A stretch of DNA of 64,000 nucleotides. It comes from Xanthomonas bonasiae. GTDB taxonomy: Bacteria; Pseudomonadota; Gammaproteobacteria; Xanthomonadales; Xanthomonadaceae. The number at the start of each line of letters is the position of its first letter. The first letter of the stretch is position 1. Location: the NCBI RefSeq assembly GCF_017163705.1, contig NZ_JAFIWB010000011.1, forward strand, positions 59,918 to 123,917, in the 5' to 3' direction. Positions 25,606-35,861 of this stretch are shown here, one piece after another. A program made the translations under genes and the position numbers. The notes under the pieces were generated by a model. That model was not told the origin of the DNA and searched no databases. It was given only the letters and a program-made list of their open reading frames with translations.

Positions 25606-27345
25606 ATGGCCCGCATCCCCGACGCGTTCATCGACGACCTGCTCGCCCGCACCGACATCGTCGAGGTGGTCGGCACGCGCGTGCCGCTGAAGCGCCAGGG
25701 CAAGGAATACGCGGCGCGCTGCCCGTTCCACGACGAGCGTTCGGCCTCGTTCACGGTGTCGCCGACCAAGCAGTTCTACCACTGCTTCGGCTGCGGCGCG
25801 CACGGCACCGCGATCAGCTTCCTGATGAACTACGACCGCCTCGAGTTCCTCGACGCGGTCGACGAACTGGCCAAGCGCGCCGGCATAGAAGTGCCGCGCG
25901 ACGCGCAACAGCGCGGCGCCGCGCAGGCCGCCGGCGACGACCATCGCGACCTGTACTCGGCACTCGATGCGGCGACCAAGTTCTTCCAGCGCCAGCTCGA
26001 CGGCAGCGACAAGGCGCGCAGCTACCTCGACGGCCGCGGCGTGGACGCGGACAACCGCGCGCGTTTCCAGATCGGCTACGCGCCGGACGGCTACAGCGCG
26101 CTGAAGGACGCGCTGGGCACCGACGAGCGCCGCCACAAGCTGCTCGAGCGCGCCGGGCTGTTCTCCAAGAACGAGCGCGGCCACGTCTACGACAAGTTCC
26201 GCGACCGGGTCATGTTCCCGATCTTCGACCGCCGCGGCCGGGTCATCGCCTTCGGCGGCCGGGTCATGGACAAGGACGACGGCCCCAAGTACCTGAACTC
26301 GCCGGAGACCGCGCTGTTCCACAAGGGCCGCGAGCTGTACGGCCTGTGGCAGGTGCGCCAGGCCAACCAGAAGATCGAGCGGCTGATCGTGGTCGAGGGC
26401 TACATGGACGTAGTCTCGCTGTTCCAGTTCGGCGTCACCCAGGCGGTGGCGACGCTGGGCACCGCGACCACCTCCGAACACGCCGAGCTGCTGTTCCGCA
26501 ACGCGCCGGACGTGTTCTTCTGCTTCGACGGCGACGCCGCCGGCCGCCGCGCCGGCTGGAAGGCGCTGGAATCGGTGTTGCCGCGGATGAAGGACGGGCG
26601 CCAGGCGTTCTTCCTGTTCCTGCCCGACGGCGAGGACCCGGACAGCATCGTGCGCAAGGAAGGCGCCGACGGCTTCGCCGCGCGCCTGCAGCAGGCCACG
26701 CCGCTGTCGCAGTTCTTCTTCGACGAACTCTCGCGCGAGGTCAACCTGGCCACGCTCGACGGCAAGGCGCGGCTGGCCGAGCGCGCGCGGCCGATGCTGG
26801 CGCAGATTCCCGATGGCGCGTTCGGCGACCTGATGCGCCAGCGCCTGGCCGAGATCACCGGCATCGGCGGCCCTGCGCCCGCCGCCGCGCAGCTGGCCAA
26901 GCCGCCGCCGCGCGCAGCGGCACGGCCGACGCAGAAACGCAGCCTGGTGCGCGAGGCGATCGTGCGCCTGCTGCACACGCCCTCGCTGGCGCTGGACCTG
27001 CCCCCGCCCTACCCGTTCGCCGGCCTGCGCCTGCCCGGCATCGAACTGATGATCGAACTGCTGGAGATCGTGCACACGCGCCCGGACATTTCCACCGGCG
27101 CCCTGCTCGAGCATTTCCACGAACGCGAGGAACTGCCCGCGCTGCAGAAGCTGGCGGTGCAGGAGATTCCCGGCGAGACCGCCAGCTGGCGCCAGGAACT
27201 GCACGACGTGGTGGTGCAACTGGAACGGCAGACGTTGCAGCAGCGGCTGGAGGAACTGCAGGCCAAGCAGCGCGCGCAAGGCCTGGACGAGACCGACAAG
27301 TACGAACTGCGCGAGTTGTTCAAGGCGCGCGCGGCGCTGCATTGA
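25606..27345 (+). CDS. dnaG: DNA primase
   Basis: 579 residues. It makes the RNA primers for lagging-strand synthesis and interacts with the DnaB helicase through its C-terminus. Domains in order: CHC2 zinc finger with CPFH (about residue 40) and CFGCG (about 62), an N-terminal primase domain, the Toprim domain with VVEGYMDVV and CFDGDAAGRRA (metal-binding acidic residues), and a C-terminal helical DnaB-binding part after RPTQKRSLVREAIVRLL. The start is ATG 25606 (MARIPDAFIDDLL), not the in-frame ATG 36 nt upstream, matching the family. Confidence 0.97.
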   Translation: MARIPDAFIDDLLARTDIVEVVGTRVPLKRQGKEYAARCPFHDERSASFTVSPTKQFYHCFGCGAHGTAISFLMNYDRLEFLDAVDELAKRAGIEVPRDAQQRGAAQAAGDDHRDLYSALDAATKFFQRQLDGSDKARSYLDGRGVDADNRARFQIGYAPDGYSALKDALGTDERRHKLLERAGLFSKNERGHVYDKFRDRVMFPIFDRRGRVIAFGGRVMDKDDGPKYLNSPETALFHKGRELYGLWQVRQANQKIERLIVVEGYMDVVSLFQFGVTQAVATLGTATTSEHAELLFRNAPDVFFCFDGDAAGRRAGWKALESVLPRMKDGRQAFFLFLPDGEDPDSIVRKEGADGFAARLQQATPLSQFFFDELSREVNLATLDGKARLAERARPMLAQIPDGAFGDLMRQRLAEITGIGGPAPAAAQLAKPPPRAAARPTQKRSLVREAIVRLLHTPSLALDLPPPYPFAGLRLPGIELMIELLEIVHTRPDISTGALLEHFHEREELPALQKLAVQEIPGETASWRQELHDVVVQLERQTLQQRLEELQAKQRAQGLDETDKYELRELFKARAALH

Positions 27346-27397
27346 GGGCGGCAGGCGGGATCAGGCCATGGCCCGATCCCGCGAGCGGCGGCGGCGA

Positions 27398-28582
27398 TCA
27401 TTCCCCGAGTGCGGCGCGCTCCTCGGCCTCCAATGCCTTCACCGTGTCGCTGCCCGCATCCAGACGCCTGGCCAGTTCGGCCAGCAGGGCATCCATGTCC
27501 ACCTCGGCGGTCTGCAACGCGCGCCCGAGTGGCACCACCGGCTGCAACCAGTCCGCGATCAGCGCTTCATAGGCCGTGCCGTGCTGGATCCGCATCTGCT
27601 CGAGGAAGGCCAGCGTGGTGGTCGGCGGATCGCCGCTGCGCGTCCCCTGCAGCGGCTGATTGGTGATCTGGCTGTAGATGACCCCTGAGGCGCGCGCATT
27701 GGCCCTGGCGAAAGAGACCAGGGCATCGACACCTGCGATCGGCTTGTTGCCGTAGAGCGATTTGATCTGCCGCAGCATCGCCAACACCCATGCATGCGGC
27801 ACCGCGTCGAGCGTGTTCCACAGATCGCGATTCCAAGTCTGGTACGGCTTGTTCCCGATGACCGGCGGCAGCGTCGCCTGAAAGAGCGCCGCGAAATCGG
27901 TGTTTCCTGGCGTGGCGCCTGCTGTCGGATAGCAGTACACCGCTTTGCAGCCATCGAGCCTGCCGGTGCGCTCGAACCAGGTCGCCATGGTCGGCGCCAG
28001 CGCGCCGCCCAGGCTGTGGCCGGCGAAGATCACGGTCGCGTTTTCGCTCGCGGCGGTTTGCAGAAAGCTGGCCAGGGTCGTGCCTGGCGCCGATGCCGAC
28101 GCCGGGCTGACCATGTCGAGCAGATGCCACACCCCCAGCGCGGTTCCCATCGAAATGACGACCGTCCCCGGCGCCACCGGCTTCGGGGTCCTGACCGGGG
28201 CGGTGCCGGCCAACGGGTCGTAAGTGGCGAAATCGACCACCACGGACACATCGAAATCCTCCACCAACCAGTCGTAGAGAGAATTCGGATTGGTGGCGCA
28301 GATCGCCACGACATAGACATCGCCTTCGATGCCCGGCACCGCACCCGCCTTGGCCACGAACATCGCATTGTCCGACCGCTGCGAGTCCGGCGCCTGCCAG
28401 ACCTGCGGTCCCCAGACGAGCTCCCAGGTGCCGATGGCGTTCTGCGCCGCCGCCGAGGCCAGCGTCGCATGCAGCACATGTTGGTAGTCGGCCTGCAGCG
28501 CCTGTGCGGTTCCCTTGCGCGTGCTGACCCAGTTGGACAGGCTCGAGAGCGCGAACACGGTCTGGTATTGATCGTATTGCAT
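27398..28582 (-). CDS. Lipase family (class 3-like) protein
   Basis: 394 residues without a signal peptide. The alpha/beta-hydrolase elbow is GHSLGGAL around residue 205, typical of lipase_3 proteins, with upstream DYQHVLHATLA and VYVVAICATNPNSLYDWLVE. Catalytic Asp and His cannot be fixed by eye; H near VPHAWVLAML is a candidate. A strong AAGGAGC lies before the ATG at 28582. The coding region looks poorer in G+C and less uniform in codon use than its neighbours, which hints at transfer. It stands alone between dnaG and the transporter. Substrate unknown. Confidence 0.8.
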   Translation of the reverse strand: MQYDQYQTVFALSSLSNWVSTRKGTAQALQADYQHVLHATLASAAAQNAIGTWELVWGPQVWQAPDSQRSDNAMFVAKAGAVPGIEGDVYVVAICATNPNSLYDWLVEDFDVSVVVDFATYDPLAGTAPVRTPKPVAPGTVVISMGTALGVWHLLDMVSPASASAPGTTLASFLQTAASENATVIFAGHSLGGALAPTMATWFERTGRLDGCKAVYCYPTAGATPGNTDFAALFQATLPPVIGNKPYQTWNRDLWNTLDAVPHAWVLAMLRQIKSLYGNKPIAGVDALVSFARANARASGVIYSQITNQPLQGTRSGDPPTTTLAFLEQMRIQHGTAYEALIADWLQPVVPLGRALQTAEVDMDALLAELARRLDAGSDTVKALEAEERAALGE

Positions 28583-28821
28583 GGCTTGCTCCTTCTCCGT
28601 TGCGATCCTTGGAAAGGCAAGCGCCGACGATCGCGTGACCCAGCGCTCGCTCGCCGCGCTCATCGACGGGGCGTGGGCAATCTAGCAAGCACGCGATCGC
28701 CGGTTGTGGCCGGAGCGGCGTACGCAGCAACATGTCTGCGAGTTGTCTACGGCTTGCTGACGGATTCGCATCCGCGCGCAGCGCTTCCTAGAATGAGCCT
28801 CCCCTCGCCCACCTCCCCGCC

Positions 28822-29811
28822 ATGATCAGACACTGGCTCGCCCGCCTGCGCATCGAACCGTTCACCCTGGCCTTGCTCGGTACCGTGCTGCTGGCCTCGC
28901 TGTTGCCGGTGCAAGGGCAGGCCGCGGCGATCATGGACGACGTCACCGACATCGCCATCGCCGCGCTGTTCTTCCTGCACGGCGCGCGCCTGTCGCGCGA
29001 GGCGATCGTCGCCGGCGCGCTGCACTGGCGCCTGCACCTGACCATCCTCGCCGCCACCTTCGTGCTGTTCCCGCTGCTGGGGCTGCTGCTCAAGCCGCTG
29101 TCGCACTGGCTGCTGACCCCGGAGCTGTACATCGGCGTGCTGTTCCTGTGCGCGCTACCGTCCACGGTGCAGTCGTCGATCGCGTTCACCTCGATGGCCG
29201 GCGGCAACGTGCCGGCGGCGGTGTGCAGCGCCTCGCTGTCGAGCCTGCTCGGGGTGTTCCTGACGCCGCTGCTGATGGGCCTGCTGGCCGGCGCGCAGAG
29301 CGCGATGGCCAACCCGCTGGAGGCGATGGGCAAGATCATGCTGCAGCTGCTGGTGCCGTTCGTCGCCGGCCACCTGCTGCGGCCCTGGGTCGGCGGCTGG
29401 GTCGAGCGGCGCCGCGCAGTGCTGCGCTACACCGATCAGGGCGTGATCCTGCTGGTGGTGTACACCGCCTTCAGCGCCGCGGTGATCGAGGGCCTGTGGC
29501 GCAAGACGCCGCTGCCGGCGCTGCTCGGCGTGGCGCTGGTCGCCGCGCTGCTGCTGGCGCTGGCGATGGGGCTGATCACCTTCGCCGCGCGGCGGCTGGG
29601 CTTCAGCCGCCGCGACGAGATCCCGATCGTGTTCTGCGGCTCGAAGAAGAGCCTGGCCACCGGCGTGCCGATGGCCAAGGTGCTGTTCGCCGGCGGCAGC
29701 CTGGGCGCGATCGTGCTGCCGGTGATGATCTATCACCAGATCCAGCTGATCGTCTGCGCCTTCGTCGCGCAACGCTATGCGCGCGATGCGAAGACGGCCA
29801 AGCACGACTAG
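28822..29811 (+). CDS. Bile acid:sodium symporter family (SLC10A7 / YfeH-like) transporter
   Basis: 329 residues with nine to ten hydrophobic helices. The SBF_like signature is clear: FFLHGARLSREAI, LPSTVQSSIAFTSMAGGNVP and FCGSKKSLATGVPMAKVLF. These carry the two crossover motifs of the family. Bacterial members are sodium-coupled transporters of organic anions with mostly unknown cargo. The start ATG 28822 has a TAGAAT -10-like hexamer about 30 nt upstream. Single-gene unit. Confidence 0.93.
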   Translation: MIRHWLARLRIEPFTLALLGTVLLASLLPVQGQAAAIMDDVTDIAIAALFFLHGARLSREAIVAGALHWRLHLTILAATFVLFPLLGLLLKPLSHWLLTPELYIGVLFLCALPSTVQSSIAFTSMAGGNVPAAVCSASLSSLLGVFLTPLLMGLLAGAQSAMANPLEAMGKIMLQLLVPFVAGHLLRPWVGGWVERRRAVLRYTDQGVILLVVYTAFSAAVIEGLWRKTPLPALLGVALVAALLLALAMGLITFAARRLGFSRRDEIPIVFCGSKKSLATGVPMAKVLFAGGSLGAIVLPVMIYHQIQLIVCAFVAQRYARDAKTAKHD

Positions 29812-30164
29812 CGACCGCGGCCCGTCGCGGCGGCAGCGGCCCGGCGCGGCCTGTCCCAGTTCAAGCCGCGGCCGCTGCCCGCGCTCGGGCGCCACACGCC
29901 GATCGATCAGGTCTGCGCTAGCGAGAACGCTGCGCAATGGCGCTCGCCCGGCGCCGCGCCATCGCCATCGCCATCGCCATCGCCGGTGCCGCGAGCCGCA
30001 AGCGCGCTGGCCGCCGCCGCTGAGTCGCGGCATATGCAAATGCGCAACCGCCATGTCCGCCAGGTACACGCAGCGCGATCGGCTAGGTAGAGTGCGCGAT
30101 TGGCGCCATGGCCTGCACGGCATCCGCCGTTGCCGCCCTCCCCTCTTCGCCCGGTGACCGACGT
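29812..30164. other. Intergenic region with a (GCCATC)4 repeat
   Basis: About 350 bp with no gene. It contains four tandem GCCATC hexamers (29957-29980), the same unit as in the 10.7-kb repeat region, and otherwise nothing recognised. Confidence 0.6.
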
Positions 30165-31751
30165 ATGCGCCGTACGCTCCGCCTTTCCGTCATGACCTCC
30201 GCCAGCCTTGCCGCACTGCTGGCGCTGGGCGGCTGCGACAAGCCGCCCGCTCCCGCCAAGCCGCAGGCCATCGCGCCGGCCAGGGCGCCCGACAGCGCCG
30301 GCATCGCCTGGCGCGAGGGCGACGTCGACGACGCCTTCGCCGAAGCGCGCGAGCAGAACAAGCCGGTGCTGCTGTACTGGGGCGCGGCCTGGTGCCCGCC
30401 GTGCAACCGGCTCAAGGCCACGCTGTTCAAGGACCCGGCCTTCATCGCCCGTACCCGCGCCTTCGTCGCGGTGCATCTGGACGGCGATTCGGAAGGCGCG
30501 CAGGCCTGGGGCGAACGCTTCGGCATCAAGGGCTACCCGACCATCATCGTGCTGCGCCCGGATCGCAGCGAGATCACCCGCCTGGCCGGCGACAGCGACA
30601 CCGGGCGCCTGGCCGAGGCCTTGCGCGTGGCCGCGACCCGCACCACCACCTCGGCGCAGTTGCTGCAGAAGGCACTGCAGGCGCCGGCCACGCTCAGCGC
30701 CGACGATTGGACCCTGCTCGGCGAATACGGCTGGGCGGTGGATGCGAGCAAACTGGTCAAGCCGGAGCAGGCCGCCGGCGTGCTCGCGCAACTGGCCGCG
30801 GCCGCGCCGCAGCCGGCGCTGCAGCGCCGCTTCGCGCTGCTGGCGCTGGCCGCGCGGGAACCGGACAAGGCCGGCGCCACCGACGCCAAGCGCCGCGCCG
30901 CCGATCGCCGCCTGCTGCAGGCGGTGCTCGCCGATCCGGCCGAGGCGCGCGCCAACCGCAGCACCCTGACCTATTCGGCGCGCGAACTGGTGCAGGCCGC
31001 GGCGGCCGATGCCAGCGAACGGACCACACTGTCCAATGCGCTGACCGGCGCGCTGGACCGGGTCTACGCCGACAGCAGCCTGCCGATCAGCGATCGCCTG
31101 GATACCGCGTACGCCGACATCCAGCTGGCGCGGCTGGCGCAGGGCCAGCCGGCCGACGCCGGCGACGCGCCGCATCCGCCGCTGCCGGCTGCGGTGGTCG
31201 CCAAGGTCCAACAGCGCGTGCAGTGGGCCGAGCAGGCGGCCAAGACCGATTACGAACGCCAGTCCACGATCAGCAATGCCGCCGGCCTGCTCGACGACGC
31301 CGGCGACAGCGCCGGCGCCGAACAGCTGCTGCTGGCCGAGCTGGGGCGCAGCAAGACGCCGTACTACTACATGCCGGAACTGGCCGGCCTGGCCGAGGCG
31401 CGCGGCGACAAGCAGACCGCGCTGTACTGGCTGAAGAAGGCCTACGAGAGCGCCGAAGGCCCCGCCACCCGGGTGCAGTGGGGCGTGCTCTATGTCGACG
31501 GCCTGATCCGGCTGCAGCCGGACAATGCGGCCGCGATCGAGGCCGCCGCCGGCCAGGTCATCGGCGAACTGGCCGGGCAGCCCGGCGGCTACCACCAGCG
31601 CACCAGGCAGCGCTTCGACACCCTGGCCAAGACCCTGCAGGGCTGGAGCAAGGGCCATGGCGGCAGCGCCGTGCTCGCACGCCTGCAGCACAAGATGCAG
31701 CAAAGCTGCGGCAGCCAGGACCGCGACAGCTGCCAGCATTGGCTGAGCTGA
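30165..31751 (+). CDS. Thioredoxin-fold lipoprotein with a large C-terminal helical domain
   Basis: 528 residues. The start at ATG 30165 gives a lipoprotein signal (lipobox LGGC at about residue 23). The thioredoxin domain spans about residues 50-170, with the redox motif W76-C-P-P-C80 and the cis-proline segment GIKGYPTIIVL. The remaining 350 residues are helical and repetitive (TPR-like by composition: QAAKTDYERQS, EARGDKQTALYWLKKAYES). A disulfide reductase anchored in the envelope is likely; the partner is unknown. An alternative start at 30192 would shorten the signal peptide. Confidence 0.88.
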   Translation: MRRTLRLSVMTSASLAALLALGGCDKPPAPAKPQAIAPARAPDSAGIAWREGDVDDAFAEAREQNKPVLLYWGAAWCPPCNRLKATLFKDPAFIARTRAFVAVHLDGDSEGAQAWGERFGIKGYPTIIVLRPDRSEITRLAGDSDTGRLAEALRVAATRTTTSAQLLQKALQAPATLSADDWTLLGEYGWAVDASKLVKPEQAAGVLAQLAAAAPQPALQRRFALLALAAREPDKAGATDAKRRAADRRLLQAVLADPAEARANRSTLTYSARELVQAAAADASERTTLSNALTGALDRVYADSSLPISDRLDTAYADIQLARLAQGQPADAGDAPHPPLPAAVVAKVQQRVQWAEQAAKTDYERQSTISNAAGLLDDAGDSAGAEQLLLAELGRSKTPYYYMPELAGLAEARGDKQTALYWLKKAYESAEGPATRVQWGVLYVDGLIRLQPDNAAAIEAAAGQVIGELAGQPGGYHQRTRQRFDTLAKTLQGWSKGHGGSAVLARLQHKMQQSCGSQDRDSCQHWLS

Positions 31752-31916
31752 GCGCCCGGGTCATCGCGGCATGCGTCGGTGCTGGCGCACGCGCCTGCCG
31801 AGCAGCGCGCGCGCCGCACCGGGCGCCATCGAACGAAGGCCGTGCACCATCGGAGCCGCTCCGGCCTGCACCGGCTGCGGCGCCAGCGCCCGCGCGCCGC
31901 GGTCGATCGGCGCGGC

Positions 31917-32381
31917 TCAGTCGGCCGCAGTTTCCGGCCACAGCGTCGCCACCACCTTCAGCCTGACCCGCGGCGGGCCGAGCGTGGAGGCCACGCGCCA
32001 GCCGTCCGGCGCGGGCTGCTGCTGCAGCGTATAGCGCACCCGCTCGCTGCCGCCATGCGGATGCGGTATCAGTTGCCATGCCGCCGGCAGGGCCAGCGTG
32101 TCGGCGTATTCGAACAGCACCACGACCTCGCAACGCGCGGGATGGTCGCAGCGCACCGCGCCGCGCTGCCAGCCGCGCACCGCGTGCAGCACGTCCCAGC
32201 CCGGTTCGTCGTAGCCGCGCGGCGCCACGATGTAGCGCGCGAACGGCCAGGCTTGCAGCCGCCCGCCGTCCAGCTCGAAGGCCAGGTAGGCGTCGATCGC
32301 CTGTTCCGGCGTGTCCCACGCCGATGCCGGCAACGGCAGCGCCGCCAGCGCCAGCAACCCGGCGTGGCGCAGGCGGCTCAC
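31917..32381 (-). CDS. Small periplasmic protein coupled to ctaB
   Basis: 154 residues from the GTG at 32381, which overlaps the ctaB stop (GTGA). The N-terminus is a good signal peptide ([18 protein letters not shown]), so the protein is exported. The rest contains two cysteines ([15 protein letters not shown]) that may pair. It is last in the heme A / oxidase-assembly operon. I do not recognise the family; coupling to ctaB suggests a role near the oxidase, but that is inference. Confidence 0.7.
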   Translation of the reverse strand: MSRLRHAGLLALAALPLPASAWDTPEQAIDAYLAFELDGGRLQAWPFARYIVAPRGYDEPGWDVLHAVRGWQRGAVRCDHPARCEVVVLFEYADTLALPAAWQLIPHPHGGSERVRYTLQQQPAPDGWRVASTLGPPRVRLKVVATLWPETAAD

Positions 32382-33298
32382 GCGCCGGTCGGCATCGGCA
32401 GTGCCGGCAGCAACCAGTGATCCACCAGCAGGAACGCGAACAGCGCCATCAGGTACACGATCGAATAGCCGAACATGCGCATCGAGAACATCTCGTCCGG
32501 CGGGTCGAGCATGCGCCAGGCGTACCAGACGAACACCGCGTTCAGCACCAGCGCGCCGCCGAGGTAGAACACGCCGCTCATGCCCACCGCCGCCGGCAGC
32601 AGCGTCGCCACCACCAGCAGCAGCGTGTACACCAGGATCTGCTTGCGCGTATGCGCCACGCCGTGGGTGACCGGCAACATCGGCACCGACGCCTTGGCGT
32701 AGTCGGCGCGGCGGAAGATCGCCAGCGCCCAGAAGTGCGGCGGCGTCCACACGAAGATGATCAGCACCAGCAGCGACGCGTAGGCCCAGTCCCACTGCCC
32801 CTGCATGCCGGTGATCGCGGCCCAGCCCAGCAGCGGCGGCGCCGCGCCGGCCAGGCCGCCGATGACGATGTTCTGCGGCGTGGTGCGCTTGAGGAACACG
32901 GTATAGATCACCGCATAGCCGATCAGCGAGGCGAAGGTCAGCACCGCGGTGATGGTGTTGACCCAGATCACCAGGATCGCCATCGACAGCGCGGTCAGCG
33001 CGGTGGCGAACAGCAGCACCTGCCACGGCAGCACCTTGCCCACCACCAGCGGCCGCCACGAGGTGCGCGCCATCTGCGCGTCGATGCGCGCGTCCAGCAA
33101 CTGGTTGATCGCCGCCGCGGCCGATGCCGCCAGCCAGATGCCGAAGAAGCCGATCAAACCGGTGCGCACCTGCGCCCAGGTCGGCACGCCCGGAATCGCC
33201 AGGCACATCCCGACCAGCGCGGTGAACACGATCAGCGCCACCACCTTGGGCTTGGTCAGGTCCCAGTAGTCGCGCCAGTGGAGGCCCTTCGTGCTCAT
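32378..33298 (-). CDS. ctaB: Protoheme IX farnesyltransferase (heme O synthase)
   Basis: 306 residues, about nine membrane helices. It adds a farnesyl group to heme B, making heme O for the aa3 oxidase. UbiA-family motifs: [20 protein letters not shown] (the NxxxDxxxD prenyl-diphosphate site) and [17 protein letters not shown], with [13 protein letters not shown] later. The start overlaps the ctaA stop (ATGA), and its own stop overlaps the next gene, so the three are coupled. Confidence 0.97.
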   Translation of the reverse strand: MSTKGLHWRDYWDLTKPKVVALIVFTALVGMCLAIPGVPTWAQVRTGLIGFFGIWLAASAAAAINQLLDARIDAQMARTSWRPLVVGKVLPWQVLLFATALTALSMAILVIWVNTITAVLTFASLIGYAVIYTVFLKRTTPQNIVIGGLAGAAPPLLGWAAITGMQGQWDWAYASLLVLIIFVWTPPHFWALAIFRRADYAKASVPMLPVTHGVAHTRKQILVYTLLLVVATLLPAAVGMSGVFYLGGALVLNAVFVWYAWRMLDPPDEMFSMRMFGYSIVYLMALFAFLLVDHWLLPALPMPTGA

Positions 33299-34473
33299 TG
33301 CGGCGCCCGCAGGCGCGCCAGCAGCGACACCAGCACGAACAGCAGCGCCACCGCGCCGGCGTTGTGCAGCACCGCCACCGGCAACGGCAGCGCCAGCTTG
33401 ACGTTGAGGATGCCCAGGCTGACCTGCGCCACCAGCAGCAGCGCCAGCGCCGCGGCCCAGCCGCGCATGCCCGGCGAGCGGCTCAGCCGCCAGCCCAGCC
33501 ACAGCAGGTAGGCCGCCACCAGCAGCGCCATCATCCGGTGCGCCATCTGGATCGCGATGCGCGCCGCGCCGTCGAGCACGCCGCCTTCGTAGTCCACGCC
33601 GATGCCGCGCCACAGGGTGAAGCCTTCGCGGAAATCGTGCGGCGGCCACCACTGGCTGACGCAGCGCGGGAAGTTGTCGGCCGACCAGCTGCCGCCGCCG
33701 CAGGCCAGCGCCGCATAGTTGGCGCTGACCCAGCCGCCGAGCGCGATCTGCAGCGCCAGCACCGCCACGCCGATGCGCAGCAGCCACTTCAGCCGCGACG
33801 CATCGGCCAACGTGATCGGCAAGTGGGTGGCGCGCCAGGCCATCCACACCAGCAGCGAGAACATCAGCAGGCCGCCGAGCAGATGCCCCATCACCACGAT
33901 CGGCTTGAGCAGCAGGGTCACCGTCCACATGCCGAGCAGCGCCTGGAAGATCACCACCGCCAGGGTCAGCACCGCCGCGCGCGCCAGGTCGCTATTGGAC
34001 CAGCGCAGCGCCGCCAGCAACAGGATCGCTTCGCCGGCAGCGGCCAGCGCCATCGCCAGCGACGGCCAGCCGGACATGTACAGCGGGATCGACAACGCCA
34101 CCAGCAGCGCGGCGCCGACGATCTGGACGATGCCCAGGCGCCGCCGTCGTGCGGCCAACAGCGACAGCACCAGCACTTCCACGCCCAGCGCTCCGGCCAG
34201 GAAGCGGTGCACCTGCTCGCGCCAGGCCTTGTGCGTCTCCAGCGGGCGGATCTTGCTGGCCGCATGCGCGTTGGCCTCGTCGCTGCTCTGCGGCCAGGTC
34301 ACCCGGCCATAGCAGGTCGGCCAGTCCGGGCAGCTCATCCCCGCGTCGGACAGGCGCACGAACGAACCGAACATGATCGTGCTGGCGGTGAACAGCGCCG
34401 CCAGCCAGGCCATGCGGTGGAAGTGCCGAAACAGCGCCGGTGGCGCGAACAGGTTCATAGGGGGACGGCTCAC
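33295..34473 (-). CDS. ctaA: Heme A synthase (COX15/CtaA)
   Basis: 392 residues with eight helices. It oxidises the C8 methyl of heme O to give heme A. The four heme-ligand histidines of the family are visible in [34 protein letters not shown] and [12 protein letters not shown], together with the [10 protein letters not shown] cysteine pair on the periplasmic side. The start is taken as the GTG at 34473 in a GTGA overlap with the preceding gene; the ATG at 34458 is an alternative five codons in. Confidence 0.96.
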   Translation of the reverse strand: MSRPPMNLFAPPALFRHFHRMAWLAALFTASTIMFGSFVRLSDAGMSCPDWPTCYGRVTWPQSSDEANAHAASKIRPLETHKAWREQVHRFLAGALGVEVLVLSLLAARRRRLGIVQIVGAALLVALSIPLYMSGWPSLAMALAAAGEAILLLAALRWSNSDLARAAVLTLAVVIFQALLGMWTVTLLLKPIVVMGHLLGGLLMFSLLVWMAWRATHLPITLADASRLKWLLRIGVAVLALQIALGGWVSANYAALACGGGSWSADNFPRCVSQWWPPHDFREGFTLWRGIGVDYEGGVLDGAARIAIQMAHRMMALLVAAYLLWLGWRLSRSPGMRGWAAALALLLVAQVSLGILNVKLALPLPVAVLHNAGAVALLFVLVSLLARLRAPQ

Positions 34474-35045
34474 AGGAGTTTCAGCAGCTTCGACAGGTCC
34501 GCGCGCAACCCGGCCGGGTCGAAGCCCGGCGCGTAGCGCAGCACCACGAAGCCGTTCGGATCGATCACGTAGACCGGCACCCCGGCCGCGTCGTGCACGC
34601 GCGGCAGACCGTCAAGCAATGCGGCGTCGGCACGCAGCACGCGTACCTGCGGCAGCGCGCGCACCGCCGCCGGCGGCGTGCCGATCCACAGGATCTGCAC
34701 GTGGTCGGCGTCGTGGCCGAACAACTGCCAGACCTTGTCCAGGTCGCGCGCCAGCGCCTCGCAGGCGCTGCTGCAGTCGCGCGGCGGCGCCAGCGCGATG
34801 CGCCACAGGCGCTGCTGCGGTTGCCAGGCGTAGACGCTGCCGTCGTCGAGCCGCGGCTGCAGCGCGCGCAGGTCGGCCGGCGGCTTCAGCAACTCGCCAT
34901 GGTTGCGGCTGCCGGGCGGTTGCCAGCCGGAAAACCGCAGCGCGCCGGCGACCAGCATCGAGCCGAAGAACAGGGCGAACAGCGCGATCAACGTCCAGCG
35001 ACCGCGTGCGGTCGCCTGGCGTGGAGCCGAAGGGGAGGCATTCAT
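34470..35045 (-). CDS. Membrane-anchored thioredoxin-like oxidase assembly protein
   Basis: 191 residues: one N-terminal membrane helix (WTLIALFALFFGSMLVAGAL), then a periplasmic domain with the shape of a Sco/thioredoxin fold (GVPVYVIDPNGFVVLRYAPGFDP). It has only two cysteines, in RDCSSACEALA, spaced CxxxC as in Sco copper chaperones, although the order and length differ from typical Sco1. Its place between SURF1 and ctaA supports a role in copper or heme insertion into the oxidase (inference). Confidence 0.8.
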   Translation of the reverse strand: MNASPSAPRQATARGRWTLIALFALFFGSMLVAGALRFSGWQPPGSRNHGELLKPPADLRALQPRLDDGSVYAWQPQQRLWRIALAPPRDCSSACEALARDLDKVWQLFGHDADHVQILWIGTPPAAVRALPQVRVLRADAALLDGLPRVHDAAGVPVYVIDPNGFVVLRYAPGFDPAGLRADLSKLLKLL

Positions 35046-35072
35046 GCCGGGGATTTTCTCATGCGCGCGCGC

Positions 35073-35831
35073 TCAGCGCCCGCCTCGCCCCTTGCGCGCG
35101 CGCCAGCTGAGCAGGCCCGCGGTGATCAGCACGGCCAGCGCCAGGCCGAACCATTGCACCGCGTAACCCAAGTGGCGCTCGGGCGGCAGCGTGTTCGGCA
35201 GCATGTCCAGGTCGCGCGGATAGCCCAGCGGCAGGGCCGGATCCAGGCGCAGCACCTGCGACAAAATGTCGCGGCGGCCGAGCGCCCGGCCGATCGCCGC
35301 CGGCTCGAGGCGCATCGCCAGCCACAGCTGCGGCGCCGGCGCGGCGACCAGCGCCGGCCCCAGGGTCAGCCCATGCGACGGCACCGGCCCGAGCAGGCCG
35401 ACCAGCGTGTACCTCCCCTGCAACGGCAGCGGCCTGGGCAGCGCGCGGTCGGCCGGCAGCGGCAACCAGCCCAGTTCGACCAGCAGCGGCGCGGAGGCGC
35501 CATCGGCCAGGAACGGCTGGTAGACCTTGACCCCGCTGCGGCCCTCGCGCAGCTGATTGTCGAGCAGGATCTGCCCGGGCAGGAAACGGCCAGCGCCATG
35601 CACCCAGGCCAGCTGCGTCGGCCGCGCCGCGCGCAGCGCAGCGGCCAAGGCCTGCGGACGATCGCGGATGTGCGCGGCCTGCGCGAGCAGCGCCTGTTTC
35701 TCGTGCATGCGCAGCAACTGCCAGCGGCCCAGGGCGCAGAATCCCAGCGCCACCGCCAGCGCGATGCACCAGCCGAGCCACAACGGCATGCGCGCGCGCG
35801 CGGCGACGCGCGAAGACGCGGCGAGGGTCAT
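35073..35831 (-). CDS. SURF1 family cytochrome oxidase assembly protein
   Basis: 252 residues with two membrane helices, one near each end (LGWCIALAVALGFCALGRWQL and YAVQWFGLALAVLITAGLL), enclosing a periplasmic domain. GRWQL, LDNQLREGRSGVKVYQPF and the C-terminal HLGYAVQWFGLA are family marks. SURF1 helps heme A reach subunit I. It is the first gene of the second oxidase operon and is divergent from the small gene at 35862, only 30 bp apart, so the two promoters must overlap each other's 5' regions. Confidence 0.95.
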   Translation of the reverse strand: MTLAASSRVAARARMPLWLGWCIALAVALGFCALGRWQLLRMHEKQALLAQAAHIRDRPQALAAALRAARPTQLAWVHGAGRFLPGQILLDNQLREGRSGVKVYQPFLADGASAPLLVELGWLPLPADRALPRPLPLQGRYTLVGLLGPVPSHGLTLGPALVAAPAPQLWLAMRLEPAAIGRALGRRDILSQVLRLDPALPLGYPRDLDMLPNTLPPERHLGYAVQWFGLALAVLITAGLLSWRARKGRGGR

Positions 35832-35861
35832 AATGCGGCGATACCGTGCACCGAGACGCCC

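Noticed and set aside
27357..27381. Hairpin CGGGATC...GATCCCG after dnaG as a terminator
   Set aside because: The stem is only seven pairs and no T-run follows, so it is not convincing.
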